Shown piece by piece: positions 35,731 through 46,020 of a stretch of 64,000 nt of DNA (positions are counted from its first letter, which is position 1; each line of letters starts with the position of its first letter). Below the pieces are notes generated by a model, which was given only the letters and a program-made list of their open reading frames with translations, searched no databases and was not told the origin of the DNA. The translations under genes were made by a program, and so were the position numbers. Source of the stretch: an uncultured Shimia sp. (lineage in GTDB: Bacteria > Pseudomonadota > Alphaproteobacteria > Rhodobacterales > Rhodobacteraceae). The DNA lies in NCBI GenBank assembly GCA_937897325.1, contig CALCOY010000015.1:240304-304303 (forward strand), written 5' to 3'.

Positions 35731-37289
35731 GTGACGAAGTCACATATGACACCGCCGCCAAGGCTGATGTGATCCAGGGTCATCCGCGCGAGGCTGAGAT
35801 ACCAGCCGGTGACGGGTCCGGGCTTGGCTGTCACTCGGGTTCTGAAATGGAGAAAGCGGCGCGGATGGCGGGGCAGTCCGAGATGTTGGACCAGTTCGCC
35901 AAGGATTATCCGCAAGGTCCGCACGACAAACCGCAAAGCATGTGCCCGGCCTTTGGATCCTTGCGCGTGGGGCTGAGGATGCGCCGTGTTGCGACAGTGC
36001 TAAGCGGGTCGGCCTGCTGCGTTTACGGGTTGACCTTTGTGTCCCATTTCTACGGGGCGCGCCGGTCCGTTGGCTACGTGCCGTTCAATTCAGAAACGCT
36101 GGTGACGGGCAAGCTGTTCGAAGACATCCGCGAGAGCGTTCATGATCTGGCGGACCCGGACCGCTACGACGCGATTGTGGTCACGAACCTGTGCGTACCC
36201 ACGGCGAGCGGTGTGCCGCTTCGGCTTTTACCCAGTGAAATCAACGGGGTAAGAATAGTGGGGATTGACGTGCCGGGCTTTGGTATCCCGACACATGCCG
36301 AGGCGAAGGATGTCCTCGCTGGCGCGATGCTGAACTATGCGCGCACCGAGATCGAAGCGGGGCCAGTCGCAGCGCCCGTGGGCGGCAAGTCAGATCGTCC
36401 GACGGTGGCCATGTTGGGCGAGATGTTCCCGGCGGACCCGATGATGATCGCGCAGATGCTCGCTCCGATGGGGCTGGCGGCGGGTCCGGTTGTGCCGTGC
36501 AGAGAATGGCGTGAGCTTTACGCCGCGCTCGATAGCGCGGTCGTTGCCGCCATCCATCCTTTCTACACATCTGCCGTCCGCGAATTTGAGGCAGCCGGGC
36601 GGCCCGTTGTCGGATCCGCGCCTGTTGGCCGCGACGGCACAGTCGATTGGCTTAGCGCGGTTGGTTCGGCCTATGGTGTGGCGCGTGCAAAGGTGGCCGA
36701 AGCTGAAAACGCGATATTGCCCGCGATCCAAGGTGCGCTGTCTGGCGCCCGGATTGATGGCACGATTACCTTGAGCGGCTATGAAGGCTCCGAACTGCTG
36801 GTCGCGCGTCTGCTGATCGACAGCGGTGCACAGGTGCCTTATGTCGGCACAGCCTGCCCGAAAACACCCTGGAACGCAGCCGATCTGGAATGGCTGGAAG
36901 CCAAGGGCACCAAGGTCACATTCCGCGCCTCGCTTGAGGATGACTGCGCAGCAATGGAAGGCGTGAAGCCGGACCTTGCCATCGGGACGACTCCGGTTGT
37001 GCAGAAGGCGAAAGAGTTCGGTATTCCGGCACTTTACTTCACCAACCTGATAAGTGCCCGGCCTCTGATGGGGCCTGCCGGTGCAGGGTCTTTGGCGCAG
37101 GTTATCAATGCGGCCATCGCCAACAAGGATCGCATGGACAACATGCGCGATTTCTTCGAGGGCGTGGGCGAAGGCGACACGGCGGGCGTCTGGGAAGGCA
37201 GCCCCAACGTGCGTGAGGATTTCCGGGCGCAGAACCTCAAAAAGCTTGAGCGGCAGGCCAAGGCCGCCAAGGCGGCGGAGATGATCTGA
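35727..37289 (+). CDS. bchY: Chlorophyllide a reductase subunit BchY
   Basis: A 520-aa NifD/BchN-like subunit of the enzyme that reduces ring B of chlorophyllide a to the bacteriochlorin. Cluster-ligand cysteines lie in SMCPAFG (about 72), SACCVYG (about 96) and NLCVPTASG (about 157). The GTG start overlaps the stop of the 53-codon ORF by 4 bp. Followed, after a one-base overlap, by a short ORF and an 11-nt repeat array leading to bchZ. Confidence 0.95.
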   Translation: MSDEVTYDTAAKADVIQGHPREAEIPAGDGSGLGCHSGSEMEKAARMAGQSEMLDQFAKDYPQGPHDKPQSMCPAFGSLRVGLRMRRVATVLSGSACCVYGLTFVSHFYGARRSVGYVPFNSETLVTGKLFEDIRESVHDLADPDRYDAIVVTNLCVPTASGVPLRLLPSEINGVRIVGIDVPGFGIPTHAEAKDVLAGAMLNYARTEIEAGPVAAPVGGKSDRPTVAMLGEMFPADPMMIAQMLAPMGLAAGPVVPCREWRELYAALDSAVVAAIHPFYTSAVREFEAAGRPVVGSAPVGRDGTVDWLSAVGSAYGVARAKVAEAENAILPAIQGALSGARIDGTITLSGYEGSELLVARLLIDSGAQVPYVGTACPKTPWNAADLEWLEAKGTKVTFRASLEDDCAAMEGVKPDLAIGTTPVVQKAKEFGIPALYFTNLISARPLMGPAGAGSLAQVINAAIANKDRMDNMRDFFEGVGEGDTAGVWEGSPNVREDFRAQNLKKLERQAKAAKAAEMI

Positions 37290-37375
37290 TGCGCCGTTTC
37301 CGCTCAAAAATCCACGTTGGTATTGCGTCGGTAAAACGTCGGTATTCTGTCGGTGCGGGGTCGGTTTCATGCTGA
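37289..37375 (+). repeat. bchY-bchZ spacer: 28-codon ORF and five 11-nt repeats
   Basis: The spacer holds five consecutive 11-nt units from 37316 to 37370. Each begins G(T/C)-type GTYGGT: GTTGGTATTGC, GTCGGTAAAAC, GTCGGTATTCT, GTCGGTGCGGG, GTCGGTTTCAT. The last unit contains the first two bases of the bchZ ATG (37369). The same stretch is spanned by a 28-codon ORF whose ATG overlaps the bchY TGA (37287-37291) and whose TGA (37373-37375) overlaps the bchZ start. The repeat period is not a multiple of three, so it is not a protein repeat. It could bind an RNA or DNA factor, or set BchZ translation level. Confidence 0.75.
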
Positions 37376-38850
37376 TTCAGGATCACGACCGGGCTGGTGG
37401 ATATTGGGGGGCGGTCTATGCCTTCTGCGCGGTCAAGGGACTGCAATGCGTCATCGACGGACCAGTTGGGTGCGAGAACCTGCCCGTGACTTCCGTTCTG
37501 CATTACACGGATGCTTTGCCACCGCATGAGCTGCCAATCGTTGTCACCGGCCTTGGTGAAGAGGAGCTCGGGCGCGACGGGACCGAAGGCGCGATGAAAC
37601 GCGCCTGGGGAACGCTGGATCCCGCGCTCCCTGCGGTGGTGGTCACTGGGTCGATCGCCGAGATGATCGGCGGCGGGGTAACACCCCAGGGCACCAATAT
37701 TCAGCGGTTCCTGCCACGCACCATTGATGAGGATCAGTGGGAAGCGGCGGATCGCGCCATGACTTGGATCTTTACCGAGTTTGGCATGACAAAAGGGCGG
37801 ATGCCGCCCGAAAAGAAACGCGAGGAAGGTGCGCGTCCTCGCGTCAACATTCTTGGCCCCATGTATGGCACGTTCAACATGCCATCCGATCTGGCCGAGA
37901 TCCGCAGACTGGTCGAAGGGATCGGCTGCGAGGTCAACATGGTGATGCCTCTGGGCGCCCATGTGGCCGAAATGCGTAATCTGGTGAATGCGGATGTGAA
38001 CATCTGCATGTACCGCGAGTTCGGGCGCGGGTTGAGCGAGCTTCTTGCCAAGCCCTATCTACAAGCCCCGATAGGGGTCGAGAGTACGACCAAATTCCTG
38101 CGCGCACTGGGGGATTTGGTCGGCCTCGACCCCGAACCTTTTATCCAGCGTGAAAAGCATTCGACGCTGAAACCGGTCTGGGATCTCTGGCGGTCGGTCA
38201 CCCAGGACTTCTTCGCCACAGCCAGCTTTGCCATCGTCGCGAATGAGACCTACGCGCGGGGGATCCGGCTGTTTCTTGAGGAAGATATGGGACTGCCCTG
38301 CGCCTTTGCTGTCGCACGTTGTGCCGGGGCCAAGACGAACAATGAAGAAGTGCGCGCCCTGATGGGCCAGAAGCGCCCGCTTGTGGTGTTCGGCAGCATC
38401 AATGAAAAGATGTACCTGGCCGAGCTGAAAGGCGGGCACGGGCCCAGCCCCGCATTCATTCCCTGCTCGTTTCCCGGGGCGGCAATCCGGCGGCACACGG
38501 GCACGCCCATGATGGGCTACGCGGGCGCCACCTATCTGATCCAGGAAGTCTGCAACGGACTTTTTGATGCATTGTTCCACATCCTGCCGCTGGGCAGTGA
38601 GATGGACGCCGCCGAAGCCACACCAACCAATCTGCGCCGCGATTTCCCATGGGACGCGGACGCGCAAGAGATGCTCGACAATCTTGTCGCGCAACACCCC
38701 ATTCTGACCCGTATTTCTGCGGCCAAAACCCTACGCGATGCCGCCGAACAGGCGGCACTTGATGCAGGTGCCGAACGGGTCGTCGTCGAAACGGTGCGCG
38801 CCATTGACCCGGCGCTGACCGGCACGCTTTCCAAGGGAGGATCCACATGA
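37369..38850 (+). CDS. bchZ: Chlorophyllide a reductase subunit BchZ
   Basis: A 493-aa NifK/BchB-like partner of BchY. It starts [17 protein letters not shown], and the cluster cysteine is in [12 protein letters not shown] (about 37). Other family segments are [18 protein letters not shown] and a C-terminal [12 protein letters not shown] region of the light-independent reductase type. The 5' end is overlapped by the short ORF of the spacer. Its stop overlaps the pufQ ATG by 4 bp, linking bch and puf into one superoperon as in Rhodobacter. Confidence 0.95.
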   Translation: MLIQDHDRAGGYWGAVYAFCAVKGLQCVIDGPVGCENLPVTSVLHYTDALPPHELPIVVTGLGEEELGRDGTEGAMKRAWGTLDPALPAVVVTGSIAEMIGGGVTPQGTNIQRFLPRTIDEDQWEAADRAMTWIFTEFGMTKGRMPPEKKREEGARPRVNILGPMYGTFNMPSDLAEIRRLVEGIGCEVNMVMPLGAHVAEMRNLVNADVNICMYREFGRGLSELLAKPYLQAPIGVESTTKFLRALGDLVGLDPEPFIQREKHSTLKPVWDLWRSVTQDFFATASFAIVANETYARGIRLFLEEDMGLPCAFAVARCAGAKTNNEEVRALMGQKRPLVVFGSINEKMYLAELKGGHGPSPAFIPCSFPGAAIRRHTGTPMMGYAGATYLIQEVCNGLFDALFHILPLGSEMDAAEATPTNLRRDFPWDADAQEMLDNLVAQHPILTRISAAKTLRDAAEQAALDAGAERVVVETVRAIDPALTGTLSKGGST

Positions 38851-39086
38851 CGGACATGAGCTCGAACACACCGACTGAAGTGGTGCAGGCCCACGCCCAG
38901 AAGAGGCGGGCGGAGAAGACCGAGTTCATCGTATACTTCGCGATCATCTTCCTCGCGACGCTGCCTTTGGCCACCCTGACCTGGGCCTTGGCGGCGATCA
39001 AGTCGCGGTCTTTGACCGAAAAAGGCCCCATCGCCCGCGCCTGGACACAGGCCCGGATCATCACGCCGATGATCTTCTCCGCTTGA
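38847..39086 (+). CDS. pufQ: PufQ, bacteriochlorophyll biosynthesis/assembly protein
   Basis: A 79-aa protein with one membrane helix (about 27-50) and the C-terminal PufQ signature [18 protein letters not shown], close to the Rhodobacter protein. PufQ is required for normal bacteriochlorophyll levels and is thought to help deliver pigment intermediates. The ATG overlaps the bchZ TGA by 4 bp with GGGAGG upstream. A 159-bp leader with an RNA hairpin separates it from pufB. Confidence 0.93.
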   Translation: MTDMSSNTPTEVVQAHAQKRRAEKTEFIVYFAIIFLATLPLATLTWALAAIKSRSLTEKGPIARAWTQARIITPMIFSA

Positions 39087-39145
39087 TCGGCGGGCAAGAT
39101 CATAACCGAGTTTCCTGGCTGTTGTGCGCCTGCCGGGATCCAAGG

Positions 39146-39171
39146 CTGCCCGTTCGGAAACGAACGGACAG
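39146..39171 (+). promoter_or_regulatory. RNA hairpin in pufQ-pufB leader
   Basis: CCGTTCG (39150-39156), a GAAA tetraloop, then CGAACGG (39161-39167), extended by CTG/CAG across one mismatch. It lies in the leader where the puf mRNA is processed in Rhodobacter, so it probably protects the pufBA segment's 5' end. Elsewhere the 39087-39245 interval shows only the pufB ribosome-binding site CGGAGGAAT. Confidence 0.6.
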
Positions 39172-39245
39172 AGCCCGAGGGGGAGACCCCAAAGGACCCG
39201 GCCGCGGGGTGCGCGGCGTCAGCATAACGTTCCGGAGGAATATTT

Positions 39246-39407
39246 ATGGCTGATAACACAAACCTGTCTTTCACAGGTCTCACTGACGAGCAGGCGCAGG
39301 AATTGCACGCCGTCTACATGAGCGGGCTCTGGCTATTCTCAGCCGTGGCTGCCGTTGCTCATCTAGCGACGTATATCTGGCGTCCGTGGTTCACGGGAGG
39401 GTTTTGA
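39246..39407 (+). CDS. pufB: Light-harvesting 1 beta polypeptide PufB
   Basis: A 53-aa antenna subunit. An acidic N-terminus ([14 protein letters not shown]) precedes a single membrane helix ending [15 protein letters not shown]39 is the bacteriochlorophyll a ligand and H21 is the conserved second histidine 18 residues earlier. The W-R-P-W end is typical of LH1 beta. It has the CGGAGGAAT ribosome-binding site and is 3 bp ahead of pufA. Confidence 0.97.
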   Translation: MADNTNLSFTGLTDEQAQELHAVYMSGLWLFSAVAAVAHLATYIWRPWFTGGF

Positions 39408-39410
39408 TCT

Positions 39411-39572
39411 ATGGCCAAGTTTTACAAGATCTGGCTGATCTTCGACCCACGCCGCGTGTTTGTAGCACAAGGCGTTTTCCTGTTCTTGCTGGCGGCGATG
39501 ATTCACCTCGTCCTGCTGAGCACGGAGCACTTCAACTGGTTCGAGCTGGCGGCGCAAGCGGCTGCGCAGTGA
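39411..39572 (+). CDS. pufA: Light-harvesting 1 alpha polypeptide PufA
   Basis: A 53-aa antenna subunit starting [17 protein letters not shown], the LH1 alpha signature. The membrane helix contains the bacteriochlorophyll-ligand H32 (AMIHLVL), followed by the FNWFE segment. It pairs with PufB to form the LH1 ring around the reaction centre. A strong stem-loop follows. Confidence 0.97.
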   Translation: MAKFYKIWLIFDPRRVFVAQGVFLFLLAAMIHLVLLSTEHFNWFELAAQAAAQ

Positions 39573-39595
39573 CCCGACTGAAGTGAACGAAAAAA

Positions 39596-39636
39596 GCTGC
39601 GGGCGGGGCAACAGTGCGCCCCCGCCTGCCCGCAGC
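39596..39636 (+). terminator. pufA-pufL intercistronic stem-loop
   Basis: GCTGCGGGC (39596-39604) pairs perfectly with GCCCGCAGC (39628-39636), with further G/C pairing inside. In Rhodobacter the equivalent hairpin blocks 3' decay and gives excess pufBA over pufLM mRNA. Classed as an attenuating hairpin rather than a full terminator. Confidence 0.8.
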
Positions 39637-39704
39637 AAACTTAACCGAAACACGACGGCTGACGCCTGCGAACGGGCGCGCCGCCAAACGCGGAGCACGA
39701 GACG

Positions 39705-40553
39705 ATGGCTTTGCTATCCTTCGAACGAAAGTATCGCGTCCGGGGAGGGACGCTGATCGGCGGCGACTTGTTCGACTTTTGGGTCGGGCCCTTTTACGTG
39801 GGCTTCTTCGGGGTCACGACGGTCTTTTTCACGTTGCTGGGAACGATCCTGATCTTCTACGGGGCATCTCTGGGTGACACCTGGAACCCTTGGCTGATCT
39901 CGATCGAGCCGCCAGAGCTTGAGGTCGGGTTGGGCATGGCCCCGCTGGCCGAAGGCGGGCTATGGCAGATCATCACGATGTGCGCGCATGGTGCCTTCAT
40001 AAGTTGGGCCCTGCGCGAGGTCGAAATCTGCCGGAAGCTGGGCATGGGATACCATGTGCCGGTGGCTTTCAGCTTTGCCATCCTGGCCTACACGACGCTG
40101 GTTGTCATCCGGCCCGTCCTGATGGGCGCATGGGGGCATGGCTTCCCTTATGGCATCTTCAGCCATCTCGATTGGGTGAACAACGTGGGCTATGCCTACG
40201 GCAACTTCCACTACAATCCGGCGCATATGATCGCCATCACATTCTTCTTCACGACGACGCTGGCGTTGGCCCTGCACGGATCGCTTATCCTGTCGGCTGC
40301 CAACCCGGAAAAAGGGGAGGAGATGCGCTCGCCCGAGCATGAGGACACATTCTTCCGTGACTTCATCGGCTACTCGATCGGGCCACTCGGTATTCACCGT
40401 CTTGGACTTCTTCTGGCGCTGAATGCGGGCTTCTGGTCGGCGGTGTGCATCGTGATTTCGGGCACAGTCTGGTTCGATGCATGGGCGGACTGGTGGTACT
40501 GGTATGTCGACTTGCCATTCTGGGTCGATCTCGAAGGAGGCATCAATGGCTGA
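39705..40553 (+). CDS. pufL: Photosynthetic reaction centre L subunit PufL
   Basis: A 282-aa membrane protein with five helices that binds half of the special pair, an accessory bacteriochlorophyll, bacteriopheophytin and the QB site. Ligand histidines are H154, H174, H191 and H231, one residue offset from R. sphaeroides numbering. QB proton-path residues are visible in the [16 protein letters not shown] segment. The stop overlaps the pufM start by 8 bp. Confidence 0.98.
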   Translation: MALLSFERKYRVRGGTLIGGDLFDFWVGPFYVGFFGVTTVFFTLLGTILIFYGASLGDTWNPWLISIEPPELEVGLGMAPLAEGGLWQIITMCAHGAFISWALREVEICRKLGMGYHVPVAFSFAILAYTTLVVIRPVLMGAWGHGFPYGIFSHLDWVNNVGYAYGNFHYNPAHMIAITFFFTTTLALALHGSLILSAANPEKGEEMRSPEHEDTFFRDFIGYSIGPLGIHRLGLLLALNAGFWSAVCIVISGTVWFDAWADWWYWYVDLPFWVDLEGGING

Positions 40554-41469
40554 GTATCAGAACATATTCACGCAAGTCCAGATTCAGGGTCCTCCCGAGA
40601 TGGGGATGGTCGAAGAAGCGGACCTTCTGGAACGCACCAAGGGCGCGCGCTTTTCCAAGCTGCTTGGCTGGTTTGGCAACGCCCAGCTTGGACCCATATA
40701 CCTAGGTAGCTTCGGGGTGATCTCACTGGCGACGGGTCTGATCTGGTTCGTCATGGTGGGGGCGCATTACTGGGGTCAGGCGGGCTACAATCCTGGCGTC
40801 TTCATGCGCGATCTCTTCTATTTCTCGCTTGAGCCACCGGGCCCCGAATATGGTCTCTCCATGCCGCCACTGCGCGAAGGGGGCATGTGGCTGATTGCTA
40901 GCTTCTTCCTGCTGATTTCGGTCATGACCTGGTGGGCGCGATCCTATGATCTCGCACGGCAGATGAAGATGGGCAAACACGTCTTCTATGCGTTTGGTGC
41001 AGCCATCTGGCTGTTCCTCGTGTTGGGTCTGTTCCGTCCGATCCTTATGGGGTCGTGGTCTGAAGCGGTGCCCTACGGTATCTTCTCGCATCTGGACTGG
41101 ACGATGGGCTTCTCGATTACGTATGGGAACCTCTTCTACAATCCCTTCCACGCGCTTTCGATTGCCTTCCTTTACGGCTCTACCCTGCTTTTTGCCATGC
41201 ATGGTGCGACCATTCTGGCGGTGTCCCGCTTCGGCGGGGATCGTGAGTTGGAGCAGATCGCGGACCGGGGCACCGCCTCGGAGCGGGCTGCCCTTTTCTG
41301 GCGCTGGACGATGGGCTTCAACGCCACGATGGAAGGCATTCACCGCTGGGCCTGGTGGTTTGCGGTTCTGACACCGATCACCGGTGGTATCGGGATCCTG
41401 CTGACCGGCACGGTTGTGGACAACTGGTACGTTTGGGCGCAGGACCACGGTTTTGCACCGCTTGACTAA
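40546..41469 (+). CDS. pufM: Photosynthetic reaction centre M subunit PufM
   Basis: A 307-aa membrane protein with five helices. Cofactor residues fall at exactly the R. sphaeroides positions: H182, H202, H219, E234 and H266, including the non-haem iron ligands. The ATG at 40546 overlaps the pufL stop; the upstream in-frame ATG at 40477 is inside pufL and is rejected. No pufC (bound cytochrome) follows; pufX does. Confidence 0.98.
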   Translation: MAEYQNIFTQVQIQGPPEMGMVEEADLLERTKGARFSKLLGWFGNAQLGPIYLGSFGVISLATGLIWFVMVGAHYWGQAGYNPGVFMRDLFYFSLEPPGPEYGLSMPPLREGGMWLIASFFLLISVMTWWARSYDLARQMKMGKHVFYAFGAAIWLFLVLGLFRPILMGSWSEAVPYGIFSHLDWTMGFSITYGNLFYNPFHALSIAFLYGSTLLFAMHGATILAVSRFGGDRELEQIADRGTASERAALFWRWTMGFNATMEGIHRWAWWFAVLTPITGGIGILLTGTVVDNWYVWAQDHGFAPLD

Positions 41470-41483
41470 GGAGGGCGCGTTCG

Positions 41484-41726
41484 ATGTCTGAAGACAAAGA
41501 AGTATTCGGCGGCGACTTTTCGCGAACCAATCTGCGGGCTCAGGTCAGAAACCAGATGCTGATTGGTGCGGGTGTAGCCTTTGGTTTGGTCGGCGGCGTG
41601 GTGGCGTTCATCTATGCCCTGATCTTCATCGGGACATTGCTGCCGCCTGAATCAAAAGAGGCCGTTGATCCGACACCGGATTCCTTCTCGGCCTACGAGA
41701 TCACGCAGTTGGTCGACCGGGCCTGA
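41484..41726 (+). CDS. pufX: Reaction centre-LH1 core protein PufX
   Basis: An 80-aa single-helix protein, 14 bp after pufM. TNLRAQVRNQMLIGAG lines up with TNLRLWVAFQMMKGAG of R. sphaeroides PufX. The helix carries G30, G34 and G38 at four-residue spacing (a GxxxGxxxG pattern suited to helix packing). PufX opens the LH1 ring for quinone exchange and organises core dimers. Its presence in place of pufC implies a soluble or other cytochrome donor to the reaction centre. Confidence 0.9.
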   Translation: MSEDKEVFGGDFSRTNLRAQVRNQMLIGAGVAFGLVGGVVAFIYALIFIGTLLPPESKEAVDPTPDSFSAYEITQLVDRA

Positions 41727-41933
41727 GGAGGATCCGGCCAAGCGAGATTGGCGCTGCGGCCCCGTCGTTGCCGCGCCAGCCAGGCACGGACCTTCGGCTT
41801 CCTAGGTCCGGGCACGGGGTCGCAGACCTCGGTTCCCTTCCTGTTGGCTACAGGAACCTGGCGCTGCATTTGGTCCTTCAAGTGCGGCGCCTTTTTGCCC
41901 CTGGGAAAGACCCTGGACGGAGGAGAGTGCGCC
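41727..41933 (+). other. pufX-dxs intergenic region with hairpins
   Basis: No gene is recognised in these 207 bp. Two potential RNA hairpins are seen: CGGACCT (41787-41793) with AGGTCCG (41804-41810), and GGTTCC (41831-41836) with GGAACC (41853-41858). They could end or protect the puf transcript. The dxs frame is open upstream through this region but lacks conserved Dxs sequence. A GGAGGAGA ribosome-binding site precedes the dxs ATG. Confidence 0.5.
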
Positions 41934-43844
41934 ATGTCCCGAACCCCATTGCTTGATAAACTGTCCGGTCCCGCCGATCTGCGCGGGCTCAGCGATCTTC
42001 AACTTACGAAGCTTGCCAAGGAACTCAGGACCGATGTGATCGAAGCGGTGAGTCAAACCGGCGGTCATCTGGGTTCGTCGCTTGGTGTCGTCGAGTTGAC
42101 GGTGGCCATCCACGCCGTTTTCGACACGCCGCTGGACAAGCTGATCTGGGATGTGGGACATCAGTGCTACCCCCACAAGATCCTGACCGGACGGCGTGAG
42201 CGCATGGGCACCCTGCGCCAAAAAGGCGGGCTCAGCGGTTTTACCAAACGTGCGGAATCGGAATTTGATCCGTTTGGGGCCGCGCATTCCTCGACATCGA
42301 TTTCAGCAGCTTTAGGTTTTACCGTGGGCCGCGATATGGGAATGCCCACGGGCGATGCGATCGCGGTGATTGGTGACGGATCGATCAGCGCTGGCATGGC
42401 CTATGAGGCGCTGAACAATGCAGCCGCCGAAGGGCGGCGGATGTTCGTCATCCTCAATGACAACGAGATGAGCATTGCGCCACCGGTCGGTGCGATGAGC
42501 ACGTATCTGTCGAACCTGTCCTCCATGCCGCCCTTTGCGCCTTTGCGGGCCATGGCCGAGGGGATGGAAGCGGCGATGCCCAAACCCATGCGCGAGGGCG
42601 CGCGGCGGGCGCGCGAGATGGTCACAGGGCTTGAAAACCGGGGGACGTTCTTCGAAGAGCTGGGTTTTGATTACATCGGTCCCATCGATGGGCACGATAT
42701 GAACCAGCTTCTCGCTGTGCTGCGGGCGGCACGCGCGCGGGCAACGGGGCCGGTGCTGATTCACGCCTGCACCGTGAAGGGCAAGGGATATGCACCCGCG
42801 GAAGGATCCGCCGACAAGTATCACGGTGTTTCGAAATTCAACGTCGAAACAGGCGAGCAGAACAAATCGAAATCAAACGCACCTTCCTACACATCGGTCT
42901 TTGGCAACACACTCACGGAACTGGCCGCCGAGGACCCCAAGATCGTCGCGGTCACGGCGGCGATGCCATCAGGCACGGGGGTCAACATCCTTGAAAGGCG
43001 CTTTCCGGGGCGGGTCTTTGACGTTGGAATCGCTGAGCAACACGCTGTGACCTTCGCCGCAGGCATGGCGGCGAGTGGGCTGAAACCCTTCTGTGCGATC
43101 TATTCAACCTTCCTGCAGCGCGGCTATGATCAGGTGGTGCATGACGTGGCTTTGCAGGGCCTGCCCGTGCGTTTCGCCTTGGACCGCGCTGGCCTTGTCG
43201 GGGCAGATGGTCCGACCCATGCAGGCGCTTTCGACGTGGGATATCTAAGCGCGCTTCCGGGCATGGTGGTGATGGCTGCGGCGGATGAGGCCGAGCTTGT
43301 TCATATGGTGGCGACGGCTGCGGACCATGACAGTGGACCGATTGCCTTCCGTTATCCGCGTGGCAACGGGCGGGGCATAGAGATACCCGAGCGCGGTGAG
43401 GTGCTTGAGATAGGCAAGGGTCGGATCGTGCAGCGTGGATCCGATGTGGCGCTGTTGTCACTTGGCACGTCCTTGCAGGATTGCGAGATCGCCGCCGCGC
43501 AATTGGAGGCCGAGGGGCTGTCTGTAACAATTGCGGATGCGCGCTTTGTCAAACCGCTCGACATGGACCTTGTCCGGGATCTTGCCGCAAACCATGCCGT
43601 GCTGCTGACCGTCGAACAGGGTGCGCGGGGCGGATTTGGTGCGCATGTCCTACAGTCCATGGCTGTCGAAGGTCTGCTGGATCAAGGATTGCGCGTGCGC
43701 ACGATGTGTCTGCCCGACCGCTACATCGATCAGGCAAGCCCTGATGAGATGTATGCGGCGGCGGGTCTGACGGCCGATGATATCGCGCAAACTGCACGCA
43801 CGGCTTTTTCGCCCGGCGCCAATGTTGTGCGGCTTGGCGCCTAG
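41934..43844 (+). CDS. dxs: 1-deoxy-D-xylulose-5-phosphate synthase
   Basis: A 636-aa thiamine-dependent enzyme that starts the MEP isoprenoid pathway from pyruvate and glyceraldehyde 3-phosphate. The TPP motif is [17 protein letters not shown]. Catalytic-region segments HVGHQ-type [15 protein letters not shown] and the transketolase C-terminal domain are complete. Its place directly after pufX, as in Rhodobacter, ties isoprenoid supply to photopigment synthesis. The ATG at 41934 is chosen over an in-frame GTG/ATG-like extension because of the GGAGGAGA site and normal length. Shares CTAG stops with the next gene. Confidence 0.95.
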   Translation: MSRTPLLDKLSGPADLRGLSDLQLTKLAKELRTDVIEAVSQTGGHLGSSLGVVELTVAIHAVFDTPLDKLIWDVGHQCYPHKILTGRRERMGTLRQKGGLSGFTKRAESEFDPFGAAHSSTSISAALGFTVGRDMGMPTGDAIAVIGDGSISAGMAYEALNNAAAEGRRMFVILNDNEMSIAPPVGAMSTYLSNLSSMPPFAPLRAMAEGMEAAMPKPMREGARRAREMVTGLENRGTFFEELGFDYIGPIDGHDMNQLLAVLRAARARATGPVLIHACTVKGKGYAPAEGSADKYHGVSKFNVETGEQNKSKSNAPSYTSVFGNTLTELAAEDPKIVAVTAAMPSGTGVNILERRFPGRVFDVGIAEQHAVTFAAGMAASGLKPFCAIYSTFLQRGYDQVVHDVALQGLPVRFALDRAGLVGADGPTHAGAFDVGYLSALPGMVVMAAADEAELVHMVATAADHDSGPIAFRYPRGNGRGIEIPERGEVLEIGKGRIVQRGSDVALLSLGTSLQDCEIAAAQLEAEGLSVTIADARFVKPLDMDLVRDLAANHAVLLTVEQGARGGFGAHVLQSMAVEGLLDQGLRVRTMCLPDRYIDQASPDEMYAAAGLTADDIAQTARTAFSPGANVVRLGA

Positions 43845-45208
43845 GCCTGTTCCAGCGTGCGTTTGGCGCGGTTGCGCGCCTCTTCCGCCAGATCCGGCAG
43901 GCCGGTTTCATCGTAGATCTGAGCCAGCGTCTGGTTGAGCGGTACGCCATCGGGATCGTAAGTCCTGCGCATTTCAAGCACTTGTTGCGCCTTTGACGCG
44001 TGGCCGCCCTTGATCAGCGCATCAAGATAGATCTGCTCGAAGAGATCGCGCTGCGCGTGACTGCCGCCGCATTCCGCCATCCGGGGCAGCGCCTTGCCCA
44101 GAAAGCGGATCGTGTCATCCCAATCCTCGGCCCCATGCGCCAGGATGCCGTGAGCCGCCCACAGCGCTACGTCGCGCCAGACGGCGTGATCATGTTGGCT
44201 GTCGTCCTCGGCGCGTTTCTCGATAGCTGCCAGCAAAGTTTCGGATTCGGCGTGCACCGTGCGACCCAGAGCATAAAGATATTGCAGTGTCAGGAAAGGG
44301 TTGACCGTGTCGGCGCCACGGGCCGCAACGTGGGTTGCGACATCTTCCCAACGGTGGCCTACATCGACGCCTGCAAACTCCATGCGCGCCAACAGCGACA
44401 CCGCTCCGACTTGATCCTGGCTGTAGCCCTTTTCAAGGCCCCAGACATGGGTGTCATAAGCCTGGCGCACGTCGTCATGCCGCCCGGCCGATAGATAGAA
44501 CAACGCCAGATGCCACCAATTGTGGCTGTGCATGAAGGAATTGAGATCTGCCCATGTGTCTGCCACGCTTTCAAGAAACGCGATCCCCTCGGCGACATCG
44601 CCACGTGTCAGATGGATATGGGCCAGAGCATGATGCGCCCAGGGTTCGTCCTGGCGCAGGGCCATGGCGTCACGTGCCGCGGCCTCCGCCTGATCGAGCA
44701 GATGGCACTCTTCATATCCGAAGGCGAGCATGCCGTGGGCATAGGCGATATCCTCTGCCTCTGGCATGACAGAGACTGCGAGGCGCAGCATTGTCGGAAA
44801 ATCACCGACGTTGAAGGCGTGGTACTGGCCCAGTTTCAGCATGGCCATGTCGCGGGGATGGGCTTTTAAGTGGTCTTCACACTGCTGGATTAGGACAGGG
44901 ATCTTGCCCGATGACCAAAGCCGCACCGCTTCGACCACATGCGCCTCGCGCTGGGTCACGCTGTTGGCCAGCGCCTCGGCCCGGGCCAGGAACGGTTCGG
45001 CCAGATCAGGGGCTGCGGGTGCTTCGAGGAACATGTAAAGCATGGCGGCATATGCGTTCACAACGCAGCAATCCGGAGACGCCTTTGCCGCTGCGATAAC
45101 GCCTGCGGCTTTGGGCTGGAATGAGATGAAGCCGTGCACGAAATCGTCGATCCCCTGCAGAGCTGCGGGCGTGGCATTGGTGACGGGTAGGCCATAGAGA
45201 TCGTGCAT
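43841..45208 (-). CDS. TTC38-like tetratricopeptide repeat protein
   Basis: A 455-aa all-helical protein resembling the tetratricopeptide-repeat-protein-38 group found in bacteria and animals. It starts HDLYGLPVT and contains [18 protein letters not shown] with TYDTHVWG-type sequence (about 228-262), the family hallmark. TPR-like helices fill the rest. Function is unknown; such proteins are scaffolds or regulators. The start overlaps the preceding hydrolase stop by one base (TGATG); it is the last gene of the TetR-headed operon. Confidence 0.75.
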   Translation of the reverse strand: MHDLYGLPVTNATPAALQGIDDFVHGFISFQPKAAGVIAAAKASPDCCVVNAYAAMLYMFLEAPAAPDLAEPFLARAEALANSVTQREAHVVEAVRLWSSGKIPVLIQQCEDHLKAHPRDMAMLKLGQYHAFNVGDFPTMLRLAVSVMPEAEDIAYAHGMLAFGYEECHLLDQAEAAARDAMALRQDEPWAHHALAHIHLTRGDVAEGIAFLESVADTWADLNSFMHSHNWWHLALFYLSAGRHDDVRQAYDTHVWGLEKGYSQDQVGAVSLLARMEFAGVDVGHRWEDVATHVAARGADTVNPFLTLQYLYALGRTVHAESETLLAAIEKRAEDDSQHDHAVWRDVALWAAHGILAHGAEDWDDTIRFLGKALPRMAECGGSHAQRDLFEQIYLDALIKGGHASKAQQVLEMRRTYDPDGVPLNQTLAQIYDETGLPDLAEEARNRAKRTLEQA

Positions 45209-46020
45209 CAGCTGCCTCCGATGTGGTGCGTTGAGATGAAATCCCGCAGCTTTTGCGCCACGGCCTTCGGAGCGTCCCAATGGATGGAATGGCCTGCGTC
45301 AGGTAAAGTGATCTGCGTCACGCCGGGGATCCGGGCAAAAACGGCACGGCCCTCATGTTCGGTGATCATGAGGTCGTGTTCGGCATAGATCACCTGAGTT
45401 GGACAGGTCAGATCAACAGGCTTCGTTCGGGGGTGGAAACTGCGCAAGGCCTCGATCTGATGGGCCATGGCCGCGCGACTTTGGGCGTAGGGATAAGCCA
45501 GTGCGGCCTTTAGCGCGATTTGGATGTTATCGGGATTTTCGAAAAAGGCAGGGCGGAAGGCCCACGGATAAAGTGCCTTGAGCCAGAGCGTTTCGCCCTC
45601 TGGCGCTGCGCGAATATCAAGGAGCGTGTCGAACATCGCCATCGTCCGTGGCACTCGCACCGGGGCCGAACAGAGGATGCTGAGGGAGTTGATCCGGTCC
45701 CGGACCAACCCGGCCAGTTCCATTGCCATGAGCCCGCCCATTGAATGGCCCGCGATGTGCAAATCGTGGATGTTCAGATGATCCAGCAGGTGAAGGGCAT
45801 CCTCGGCCATCTGACCGATGCTGACCGGGGCGTTCCAGGGCGTTGTGCGACCAGTGGTGCGATTGTCCGGTCGGATGATGGTGAAATGCGGCTCAAGCAG
45901 GGGCACGAGCGGACCCCAGGACGCGCTGTCGCTTAGCATGCCCGCGAGCAGGAGAAGCGGTGGGCCGTCTCCGCTGATCTCATAATGCAAAGTGATGTCG
46001 TCGCAGGCGAGGTCAGGCAT
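45208..46020 (-). CDS. Alpha/beta-fold hydrolase
   Basis: A 270-aa serine hydrolase. The catalytic triad is visible: nucleophile Ser in GHSMGG (about 95), Asp in AEHD near 223 and His in GHSIHW near 251. A lid domain lies between about 120 and 190. Similar to 3-oxoadipate enol-lactonase or carboxylesterase-type enzymes, but the substrate is unknown. Overlaps the P1-peptidase gene by 8 bp and the TTC38-like gene by one base, so all three are translationally coupled. Confidence 0.85.
   Translation of the reverse strand: MPDLACDDITLHYEISGDGPPLLLLAGMLSDSASWGPLVPLLEPHFTIIRPDNRTTGRTTPWNAPVSIGQMAEDALHLLDHLNIHDLHIAGHSMGGLMAMELAGLVRDRINSLSILCSAPVRVPRTMAMFDTLLDIRAAPEGETLWLKALYPWAFRPAFFENPDNIQIALKAALAYPYAQSRAAMAHQIEALRSFHPRTKPVDLTCPTQVIYAEHDLMITEHEGRAVFARIPGVTQITLPDAGHSIHWDAPKAVAQKLRDFISTHHIGGS

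Noticed and set aside
36390..37370. 326-codon minus-strand frame across bchY and the repeat array
   Set aside because: Antisense to BchY; no recognisable protein features.
41748..41933. 62-codon N-terminal extension of Dxs
   Set aside because: The extension is unlike Dxs and covers hairpins; the ATG at 41934 has GGAGGAGA and restores family length.
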